From positions 1-12,401 of the forward strand of contig JBKPSJ010000262.1 of NCBI GenBank assembly GCA_046765875.1: a stretch of DNA of 12,401 bases, read 5' to 3'. The notes beneath the pieces are model-generated. The model was not told the DNA's origin. It saw only the letters and a program-made list of their open reading frames with translations, and searched no databases. This DNA comes from DASRHY01 sp046765875 (GTDB lineage: Bacteria > Actinomycetota > Actinomycetes > Propionibacteriales > Kribbellaceae). The position numbers and the translations under genes were made by a program. Within the stretch, counting starts at the first letter, position 1; each line of letters opens with the position of its first letter. This document shows, piece by piece, positions 6,842-12,401 of the stretch.

Positions 6842-6853
6842 TTTGGCGCCAAA
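6842..6853. repeat. 12-bp perfect palindrome after the MFS gene
   Basis: TTTGGCGCCAAA lies 25 bases downstream of the exporter stop codon. It has no loop or strong T-tail, so it is a weak terminator candidate; it could be a binding site or chance. Confidence 0.3.
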
Positions 6854-6877
6854 GGCATTCGCCAGACCAGAAGGTGC

Positions 6878-7042
6878 GGATTCGGCTCCAATTCCGAGGT
6901 GAGCCGGATCTGCGCCGACCTCGACGAGGTCGGGTCGTTCCGGACCGGTCGCCGGTCGCCGGTCGAGACAAGCTACCCGTACGTGTTCCTCGACGCGACC
7001 TACTGCAAGGCGAGCGTCCACCGACGGTGGTCTCCCAAGACG
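6878..7042 (+). pseudogene. IS256-family (mutator-type) transposase remnant
   Basis: One frame reads GFGSNSEVSRICADLDEVG, then SYPYVFLDATYCKASVHRR. These are the 'SKSEVSRIC..LD' and 'YPYVFLDATYCKARV' blocks of IS256-family DDE transposases, in which the Asp of FLDATY is the first catalytic acid. Only about 55 codons are left. There is no start codon context, the second Asp and the Glu are missing, and the similarity ends near 7042; VVSQ, the next conserved block, appears in a neighbouring frame, pointing to a frameshift. A 3x7 bp repeat (CCGGTCG, 6945-6965) lies inside the variable part between the two blocks. The remnant separates the exporter from the carboxylesterase and marks past mobile-element activity here. 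Confidence 0.8.
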
Positions 7043-7332
7043 GTCCCAAACCGGCCTCGAGGCCGAGATCGCGTCGGTCCTGCTCCGGCCAGGACTCCTG
7101 CGGACTCTGGCAGCACGGCCTAACAACCGTTCAATGCCCAGATCCATGCCCACGGGCCGACATCAGGGCCGGAGAGGCCTAGGCGTAGCGAGCCTTCACA
7201 GCCATTCGATGCATCCATGCCGCTAAGTGCCGCGGGTATCGCACGGCGTTGTTCGCGAGTATGGTGACACGGGAAGCCCCCTCGTTGGTGGAGGAAGTTC
7301 TTGTTGGCGGAGGGGCAGGGGAGGTGGCGCAA
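7043..7332. other. intergenic stretch between IS remnant and carboxylesterase
   Basis: About 290 bases with no intact gene. Short open frames on both strands carry no motif I can assign. An upstream in-frame TTG (7249) and ATG (7261) could extend the carboxylesterase by up to 28 residues, but these lack a binding site and would bury the signal peptide. No promoter can be pointed to with confidence. Confidence 0.35.
7318..7324 (+). promoter_or_regulatory. ribosome binding site of the carboxylesterase gene
   Basis: GGGGAGG lies eight bases before ATG 7333. It decides the start in favour of the codon directly before the signal peptide. Confidence 0.6.
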
Positions 7333-8928
7333 ATGCGCCGAATACTTCGTTTGTGTGTGATCGCAGCACTGACTGTCGAGATGGCGGCGGCACCGACGGC
7401 GACATACGCTGCTCCGTCAAAAATCGACAACGTCGCGATGAAGAATATCATCAATGGAACCGCTCCAACCGAGAATGGCCCTGTCACCGGCGTGTTCGAG
7501 GGGAATCACTATGTCTATCGCGGGATTCCCTACGCCGCGCCCCCGGTTGGCGACCTACGCTGGCGAGCGCCTCGGCCTCATGCGAACTGGACGAGTTTTA
7601 ACGCGTCCGCCTTCGGGAATACTTGCCCTCAGCTGACAGGAGCGGCCGCGTTCATCGGCAATGAAGATTGCCTCACCCTGAACGTCTGGGGACCGGCCGT
7701 GACCCCTCCCAAGAAGCTTCCAGTCATCATTTTTCTCCACGGCGGCGGCAACAGCACCTTTGATGCGAAGGGGATTCCCACCTTCAATACGACCGGCGAG
7801 TACTTCGCCGAGCACGGAGCCGTTCTCGTGTCGGTCAACTTCCGTCTGGGCGCACTCGGGTTCATGGCACACTCCGCCCTCTCGCAAGAAAACTCCGATC
7901 ACATCTCGGGCAACTACGGAGTGATGGACCAGCTGGCCGCCCTCGTCTGGATCGAGAAGAACATTTCCGGTTTCGGCGGGGATGCCAAGAACATGACCCT
8001 CTACGGCTTCTCGGCCGGAGCCGTGGACGCTTGCTTCCTCGGGACCCAACGAGCTGCCAGCTCCTTGCTCAAGAATCTGATCTTGTCCGGCACCTCGCAT
8101 GAGTGTGATCGCCCGCAAACACTGGCTCAAGCCCTTGTCACGGGCAATACAGAGGTCCAGAACGCCGGCTGCGCGGGTGCGACGGACGTAGCCGCGTGCA
8201 TGCGCGCGCTGCCGGCGAGCGCGATCGTCGCGGCCTCCCCACCAACCAGCGCGTTCGCATCACCCTCTCTGTGGAACCCGATAGTAGATAACGTCAGATT
8301 CGATGCGCCGCTGGACGCGCTAAGTAGGTCATCCGACATTCCGCGGTTACTCATTGGCAACTCGGAGGACGAGCTCGGGACGTTTCTCGCCCCCTCGGCC
8401 ATCCCGGACGACACGGCCTATGCGGCGCAGCTTCATGCGCTCTTCGGCCAAGATCTTGGCGACCAAGTGTTTGCCCAATATCCTTCGTCCGCCTACCCGA
8501 GCTCCTATCGCGCTTACATCGCGGCAACCACCGACTTCAAGTTCGTCTGCCCAACGCGGAGGATCGCCAAAGCCTTCGCCTCGGCGTCGACCGTCTATCG
8601 ATATCTCAATACCCATGCGCTCGAAAACCCGAATCCTTGGGCCGGCAGGGGCGCCGTGCACACGACCGACCTTCCTTTCATCTTCCACACGCTCGGCGCG
8701 GGTGGCCTAGGTTACGCTGGGACGGCGGCCGAACAAACGTTGTCTGACACGATCGCGAAGATCTGGATCACGTTTGCGACCGTGGGACATCCACACATTC
8801 CGGACTTGCCCCCGTGGCTACCCTACAATGTTGGGACCGACCCCTATCTGAACATCAACGACACGAGCCAAACAGCCACTGGCGTTCATACCACGAACTG
8901 CAACTTCTGGGATGGTATCGACCGCTAG
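7333..8928 (+). CDS. secreted type B carboxylesterase/lipase
   Basis: A 531-aa alpha/beta-hydrolase that should cleave carboxylic esters outside the cytoplasm. A signal peptide (MRRILRLCVIAALTVEMAAA) probably ends near Ala26. The family blocks appear in order: YRGIPYAAPPVGDLRWRAP (62-80), the EDCLTLNVW signature (111-119), the oxyanion-hole HGGG (136-139), the nucleophile elbow GFSAG with Ser227 (225-229), an acid in NSEDELGTF (probably Glu347), and His443 in GAVHTTDLPF. The usual GESAG is GFSAG here. Cys98 and Cys113 are placed for the family's conserved disulfide. Length fits the family. Sampled stretches are about 53-62% GC (28 A/T of 60 bases at 7441-7500) against about 70% in the exporter, and many codons end in A or T. 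With the IS remnant upstream, this suggests acquisition. Substrate unknown. Confidence 0.9.
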   Translation: MRRILRLCVIAALTVEMAAAPTATYAAPSKIDNVAMKNIINGTAPTENGPVTGVFEGNHYVYRGIPYAAPPVGDLRWRAPRPHANWTSFNASAFGNTCPQLTGAAAFIGNEDCLTLNVWGPAVTPPKKLPVIIFLHGGGNSTFDAKGIPTFNTTGEYFAEHGAVLVSVNFRLGALGFMAHSALSQENSDHISGNYGVMDQLAALVWIEKNISGFGGDAKNMTLYGFSAGAVDACFLGTQRAASSLLKNLILSGTSHECDRPQTLAQALVTGNTEVQNAGCAGATDVAACMRALPASAIVAASPPTSAFASPSLWNPIVDNVRFDAPLDALSRSSDIPRLLIGNSEDELGTFLAPSAIPDDTAYAAQLHALFGQDLGDQVFAQYPSSAYPSSYRAYIAATTDFKFVCPTRRIAKAFASASTVYRYLNTHALENPNPWAGRGAVHTTDLPFIFHTLGAGGLGYAGTAAEQTLSDTIAKIWITFATVGHPHIPDLPPWLPYNVGTDPYLNINDTSQTATGVHTTNCNFWDGIDR

Positions 8929-9272
8929 CCAAATCGTTCCCAAAACCTCATTTACCTAATAGCCGATAAGAACAGATCGAGCGACTTGGCAAGGGTCTCG
9001 ATGGTCACCGGCACATGCTGGGTGCTCGTCACCGGCTACCGCGGGCCATCCGCACGTCGGCACGAGCGCGTAGCCGGCAGTCGCACCTGATACTGAGCGC
9101 GCAGTGGCAGCCAAGGATCAGGTGGCACTGATGCTGATGCACTTGCCCCACCGGGCTGACCCGCTTTGACGGACATCCAAGATCAGGGCTGCGCTCCCGA
9201 GGAAGGCGACGCCGGCTCGGATCGACAGTGGTGTTGTCGACAGCTCTCGGTCACACGGTCTGCACCGGACCC
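8929..9272. other. intergenic stretch, nothing recognised
   Basis: About 340 bases between the carboxylesterase and the TetR promoter. Short frames such as one ending DQVALMLMHLPHRADPL (stop near 9170) look like they could be a gene tail, but I cannot assign a family. No terminator with a T-run follows the esterase stop codon. Confidence 0.35.
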
Positions 9273-9288
9273 TTTACTTTGAAGTAAA
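9273..9288. promoter_or_regulatory. operator-like palindrome 1 for the TetR regulator
   Basis: TTTACTT-TG-AAGTAAA is a perfect 7+7 bp inverted repeat 43 bases upstream of the tetR ATG, at the putative -35. Size and place fit TetR-family autoregulation. Binding is inferred. Confidence 0.65.
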
Positions 9289-9301
9289 CCTCTCCTAGGA
9301 T
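9273..9301 (+). promoter_or_regulatory. putative promoter of the tetR-MFS operon
   Basis: TTTACT (9273-9278) and TAGGAT (9296-9301) are separated by 17 bases and resemble actinobacterial -35 and -10 hexamers. The expected transcription start is near 9308, giving a leader of about 24 bases. The first operator-like palindrome covers the -35, and the second begins at the last base of the -10 and covers the start point. Confidence 0.5.
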
Positions 9302-9316
9302 TCACTCTAAAGTAGA
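9301..9316. promoter_or_regulatory. operator-like palindrome 2, imperfect copy of site 1
   Basis: TTCACTCTAAAGTAGA matches site 1 at 12 of 16 positions and starts exactly 28 bp downstream of it. It covers the expected transcription start. Two sites of this kind suggest cooperative or graded repression. Confidence 0.55.
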
Positions 9317-9331
9317 CCTTTGGAGTCAGCG

Positions 9332-9877
9332 ATGAGCCGGCGCGCGCAAACCACCCAGCGGATCTTGGACGGCGCCGCCGCGGCATTCGTGAAGGCCGGC
9401 TACGCGGGCACGTCGATGGAGGAGATCGCGGCCGCGGCGGGCGTCAGCAAACTTCTGCTCTATCGCGACTTCATCGGCAAGCGCGAGCTGTACCAGGCGG
9501 TGCTCGAGCGGACCGTGCAGCGGATGACCGATCGGGTGCCTGCGGAGGGCAGCAACCGCGCCCTGCGCGAGTTGCTCGCGGCGGCCCGGGACGACCCGGA
9601 CGGCTTCACGCTTGTGTTCCGCCACGCCGCCCGGGAGCCGGAGTTCGCCAGGTACGCCGAGAGACTGACCGCAGACGCGATCGAGCAGAGTGCGCGGATC
9701 CTGCGCCGGATCGAGCCGGACCCTGCCATGCGCCGGTGGGCGGCCGAGATGACGGTGAACATTACCTTCCAGGCGATCATCACCTGGTTGGAACACGGCG
9801 ACCCGGTACGTGACGACGAGTTCTTTCGGCGGCTGCTGGCGGTCAACAGGACAGTGGCCAAGCCCCTGAAGGACTGA
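9332..9877 (+). CDS. TetR-family transcriptional repressor of the adjacent exporter
   Basis: A 181-aa TetR/AcrR-type regulator of normal length. Residues 7-53 form the N-terminal DNA-binding domain: TTQRILDGAAAAFVKAGYAG, then the helix-turn-helix TSMEEIAAAAGVSKLLLYRDF (about 27-47), where the YRDF recognition-helix end is diagnostic. The rest is helical and variable, as expected for a ligand-binding and dimerisation domain. ATG 9332 follows GGAG (9322-9325) with six bases between; an in-frame TTG at 9320 overlaps that site and is rejected. The stop codon is two bases before the exporter ATG, so the two are surely co-transcribed. It probably represses its own operon through the two palindromes upstream until a pump substrate binds. 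The ligand is unknown. Confidence 0.92.
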   Translation: MSRRAQTTQRILDGAAAAFVKAGYAGTSMEEIAAAAGVSKLLLYRDFIGKRELYQAVLERTVQRMTDRVPAEGSNRALRELLAAARDDPDGFTLVFRHAAREPEFARYAERLTADAIEQSARILRRIEPDPAMRRWAAEMTVNITFQAIITWLEHGDPVRDDEFFRRLLAVNRTVAKPLKD

Positions 9878-9879
9878 CC

Positions 9880-11397
9880 ATGGCTGCAAGCACGCCCCGG
9901 CTCACGCCGATCGTGTTGTTTGTCCTCATGGCCGGCTCATTGCTGTCGATGATCGACAGCAACGTCGTCAATGTCGCCATTCCGGACATCGCCCGGACGC
10001 TGCATGGCTCCCTGACGGGCGTGCAGTGGACGGTGTCCGGTTATCTACTCGCGCTGGCGGCCACGCTGCCGGCCAGCTCATTCCTGGCCAGGCGGTTCGG
10101 CACGATCCGGATCTACGGAATCAGCCTGGCCGCGTTCACGCTCGCGTCGTTGACCTGCGCGCTCGCGCAGAACGTGCCGGAACTGGTCGCCGCACGAGCC
10201 GTGCAGGGCCTGGTCGCAGCCCCCTTGGTGCCGTTGTCGATGAATCTGCTGTTTGGACCGGCCGGCGCCGCTGAGGGAAGGATTCCGGCGGCCGCCGGAA
10301 TCGTGTTCTTCCTCGGTCCGGCGCTGGGACCGACAGTAGGCGGCTTGCTCATCGCGGCCTGGAGCTGGCCGGCGATCTTCATGATCAATGCGCCGATCGG
10401 TGCGGCAGCCCTGCTCGCGTTGCCCATGCTGCGGCGGCGGGGATTCACAGACGAGACCGACCGCGGCGCCCGACTCGACCCGATCGGCCTGCTGTTGATG
10501 TCGTCCGGCCTGGTGCTGATGCTGTACGGCACGAGCCAGGGACCCGTGCGCGGCTGGTGGTCGGACGGATCTTGGCCACTCTGGTCGGCAGGTGTTGTCT
10601 TGTTCGTCGGATACCTGGTGTGGGCGCGCGGCCGGGCGCACCCGGCCGTCGATCTGCGGCTTCTGCGAAACCGGCAGTCCGCGCTCGCGGTCTGGCTGTG
10701 CGCCCTCACCGCGGTGGCCATGTTCAGCGTGCTGTTCTTGCTGCCGCTGCTGCTGCAAAGCATCCAGGGGCACGGGCCGGTCGCCAGCGGAATCGTCCTG
10801 CTGCCGCAGGGCATTGTGATGGGTCTGTCCACGAAGCTCGGCACGGCGCTCGGACAACGCGGCCGGCTGCGGGCGGGGATCATCGCAGGCCTGGTCGCGG
10901 TCGGCGGCACCACGGCCCTGCTCCTGTCGGTCACCGCCGAGACTCCACTGTGGGTCATCGCGCTGATCACGGCCGGCCGTGGGCTGGGCATGGGCCTGGT
11001 CATTCAGCCGTTGCTCACGGCCATGCTCGTTGGAACGTCGCAGCATCAGCTCGCCGACGCCAACACCGTGTTCAATGTCGCTCAGCGGTTGGGCGGCTCG
11101 ATCGGGGTAAGCCTGATCACCACCTTCTTCACGATCCGCGTCACGGCGCACGTCGCGAGCCTTCCAGTACCGCGACAAGCCATCGACGGAACCGGGAGTC
11201 TGTCCAGCGCCCCGGCCACGCTGCGACCACAGGTGGCGAATGCCGCCCTGTCCGCGTTCCACGACACGATATGGATCGCCGTGACGATCGCCGCCGTCGG
11301 GCTGTTTTTCGCGTTGTTTCTGCGCCCGACCGGCGCGGCGCCGCACCGCCCCGGCGGTACACCGATCGAGCACCCGGCGACAGCGGGAAGGAAGTAA
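9880..11397 (+). CDS. MFS drug exporter, DHA2 (EmrB/QacA-like) family
   Basis: A 505-aa membrane exporter of the 14-helix DHA2 group, which uses the proton gradient to expel hydrophobic compounds. TM1 carries the family block LLSMIDSNVVNVAIPDIA with Asp26. Motif C in TM5 is clear: GIVFFLGPALGPTVGG (140-155), the antiporter signature. WSWPAIFMINAPIG follows as usual. Motif A after TM2 is degenerate: SFLARRFGTIR, with Arg where the conserved Asp is expected. The C-terminal part has a periplasmic loop near 435-460 and a last helix ending FALFLRPTG. The ATG is two bases after the tetR stop codon, so translation is probably coupled; AAGGA in the tetR end can serve as its binding site. The local repressor implies induction by substrate. 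The specific drug cannot be told. Confidence 0.92.
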   Translation: MAASTPRLTPIVLFVLMAGSLLSMIDSNVVNVAIPDIARTLHGSLTGVQWTVSGYLLALAATLPASSFLARRFGTIRIYGISLAAFTLASLTCALAQNVPELVAARAVQGLVAAPLVPLSMNLLFGPAGAAEGRIPAAAGIVFFLGPALGPTVGGLLIAAWSWPAIFMINAPIGAAALLALPMLRRRGFTDETDRGARLDPIGLLLMSSGLVLMLYGTSQGPVRGWWSDGSWPLWSAGVVLFVGYLVWARGRAHPAVDLRLLRNRQSALAVWLCALTAVAMFSVLFLLPLLLQSIQGHGPVASGIVLLPQGIVMGLSTKLGTALGQRGRLRAGIIAGLVAVGGTTALLLSVTAETPLWVIALITAGRGLGMGLVIQPLLTAMLVGTSQHQLADANTVFNVAQRLGGSIGVSLITTFFTIRVTAHVASLPVPRQAIDGTGSLSSAPATLRPQVANAALSAFHDTIWIAVTIAAVGLFFALFLRPTGAAPHRPGGTPIEHPATAGRK

Positions 11398-11491
11398 CCC
11401 TTCTGGTCTCGCTCGACGCATAGCAGACCCACTGGCAGTCGCGTCCGAGCACACGAATCGAACAGAACCACACGGGAAGGAGAACCATCCG

Positions 11492-11716
11492 ATGCCGACT
11501 ATGAAGGCTCTCAACGCGCACGGCGTGGGCGAGCCGGTCGACGTGCTACGGCTGGAGACACGCCCGGTGCCCGACCCGGGTCCGGGCCAGGTGCGCGTCC
11601 GAGTGCAGGCGGCCCAGGTCAACCCCAATGACCTGCACATCATGCGTGGTCGGTACGGCTTCGCGCCGGAGCTACCCGCGGTCCCGGGTCAGGAGTCGGT
11701 CGGCATACTCGACGCG
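11492..11716 (+). pseudogene. quinone oxidoreductase-like (MDR family) N-terminal fragment
   Basis: From ATG 11492, preceded by GGAAGGAG (11475-11482, nine-base gap), 75 codons match the start of zinc-independent medium-chain dehydrogenases/quinone reductases: MKALNAHGVGEPVDVLRLE, then PGPGQVRVRVQAAQVNPNDL, RGRYGFAPELPAVPGQESVG and ILDA. These enzymes are normally about 320 aa, and the next expected element is the 'VG.GV' turn leading to the NADPH-binding Rossmann fold. Instead similarity stops at about 11716 and the frame continues as unrelated Arg/Pro-rich residues to a stop at 12067. The start and RBS are intact, so a short chimeric peptide may still be made, but without a cofactor domain. 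It lies 94 bases after the exporter and was probably the third gene of that operon. Confidence 0.8.
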
Positions 11717-11882
11717 TGGGTGGGCCGACCGGATCGCTCTTACGGCGGCCCGAAGCGACCAGCCGCTGGACGGCCTCCTGGTCCGCCCGGACGGACACGT
11801 GGCCTGGGCCGCCGCCGCCGGGCACCGCGACACCGACGGTCTCCACCAGGCGCTGCAGACCTGGTTCGGCGTGGCGGGCTGA
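11715..11882 (+). pseudogene. FAD-dependent aromatic monooxygenase, C-terminal fragment
   Basis: In the frame one base behind the oxidoreductase frame, RGWADRIALTAARSD, then DGLLVRPDGHVAWAAA and LHQALQTWFGVAG, runs to TGA 11880-11882. This is the characteristic C-terminal end of class A flavin monooxygenases acting on aromatic polyketides or antibiotics ('LLRPDGHVAW ... L.RWFG'). Only about 55 of an expected 480-540 residues remain. The FAD- and substrate-binding parts are gone, so no activity is possible. It abuts the oxidoreductase fragment within a few bases, which points to a single deletion that removed most of both genes. The family call rests on the conserved tail alone. Confidence 0.72.
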
Positions 11883-12050
11883 AACACCTGCCCGTGCCGC
11901 CTCTCCGCGGCTCAATCCTCAACCAGCCAGCGCGGGATAGGTGCCATGCGTATGCAACAGACGCCGCGACCAGCGGCGCGGGACCTGCCACCCGGCCCTG
12001 GACCGGTAACCGCGTTCGTGCAGCCCCTCGGCATCGGCCTGCTGATCGCG
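11883..12050. other. intergenic stretch between convergent remnants
   Basis: About 170 bases between the monooxygenase tail and the end of the leftward MFS gene. No gene, no T-tailed hairpin and no repeat stood out. Confidence 0.35.
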
Positions 12051-12401
12051 CTAGCCCTTCCTGCTGAGCCGGCCAGCCCGGCCGGATGCAGTCGCCTGAT
12101 GTTGTGGCGGTCGCTGAAGGTTTCTCCGAAGCCTTTCGTCACGCCCCGGACTGAGTAAGCCTCCGGCGAACCCGCACACGGTCAGCGCTGTCGCGATCGC
12201 GAACCCGGTGCGATAGCCGGCAGTCCCGCCGACGGCCGCGGGCGCCACCAGGGCCAGACCGAACGACGTGCCGATCTGCGCCGACGAGCTCAGTATGCCG
12301 GCGGCCGCACCCTTGTACGAGGGTTCGACGGCCGCGGTACCGGCATGGGTCGAGGCCACCGACGCTGCTCCCAGTCCACCTCCCATCAGCGCGAATGCGA
12401 C
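12051..12401 (-). CDS. MFS exporter, C-terminal part (runs off right edge)
   Basis: A minus-strand frame enters from the right edge and ends at TAG 12053-12051, giving 116 residues. It reads VAFALMGGGLGAASVASTHA, then KGAAAGILSSSAQIGTSFGLAL, a further hydrophobic stretch GYRTGFAIATALTVCGFAGG, and a basic tail. 'GLG...AS...AGILSSSAQIGTSFGLAL' is the TM11-TM12 pattern of DHA2 drug exporters, in which a helix 'AG.asg..n..rQ.G.a.G.A' precedes the last pair of membrane segments. The last 35 or so residues (RRNLQRPPQHQATASGRAGRLSRKG) are not membrane-like. The true start lies outside the window. It faces the tetR-exporter operon from the opposite strand, so it belongs to another transcript. Confidence 0.75.
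   Translation of the reverse strand, partial: VAFALMGGGLGAASVASTHAGTAAVEPSYKGAAAGILSSSAQIGTSFGLALVAPAAVGGTAGYRTGFAIATALTVCGFAGGLLSPGRDERLRRNLQRPPQHQATASGRAGRLSRKG

Noticed and set aside
6945..6965. 3x7 bp CCGGTCG tandem repeat as a frameshift cause in the IS256 remnant
   Set aside because: The conserved blocks before and after it are in the same frame, so it does not explain the frame loss, which occurs later near 7042.
7179..7260. minus-strand peptide ending ILANNAVRYPRHLAAWMHRMAVKARYA, reminiscent of a transposase tail
   Set aside because: I cannot name a family it matches, it has no second conserved block, and the rest of the frame is antisense to the esterase signal-peptide region.

Overview
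The window looks like a high-GC actinobacterial chromosome. Most genes favour G or C in the third codon position, and the families present (class F sortase, CGNR zinc-finger regulator, TetR-DHA2 efflux operon, IS256 remnant) fit Actinomycetota. I cannot name the genus. There is no rRNA, tRNA, CRISPR array or intact mobile element.

Left part (1-3177). A metallo-beta-lactamase-fold protein starts at 99 on the minus strand and runs off the left edge. A possible small ORF lies just upstream of it. A membrane-anchored class F sortase with an N-terminal DUF4397-like region follows (581-1897), then a membrane-anchored protein of unknown family (2119-2856) built from two copies of a Cys-bounded helical unit. 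The gap between these two holds a 14-bp palindrome and a triple 10-bp repeat.

Middle part (3178-6816). An orphan 128-aa protein precedes a complete MBL-fold hydrolase (3783-4514). A CGNR regulator (4696-5235, minus) is divergent from an MFS exporter (5347-6816, plus). A perfect 11+11 bp inverted repeat lies between them, so this reads as a self-contained regulator/efflux module.

Right part (6817-12401). An IS256-type transposase remnant leads into a secreted type B carboxylesterase (7333-8928). That gene is less GC-rich than its neighbours and was probably acquired. Next comes a two-gene operon, TetR regulator (9332-9877) then DHA2 exporter (9880-11397), whose promoter carries two copies of a 16-bp operator-like palindrome. 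After it, the N-terminus of a quinone-oxidoreductase-like enzyme is joined out of frame to the C-terminus of a FAD-dependent aromatic monooxygenase, a deletion scar. The window closes with the C-terminal part of a third MFS exporter on the minus strand.

The recurring theme is drug-type efflux with local repressors (two modules and one partial pump) beside decayed redox genes and mobile-element debris. The most original items are the duplicated Cys/Trp/His protein and the two operator architectures. I see no complete undescribed defence or biosynthetic system.
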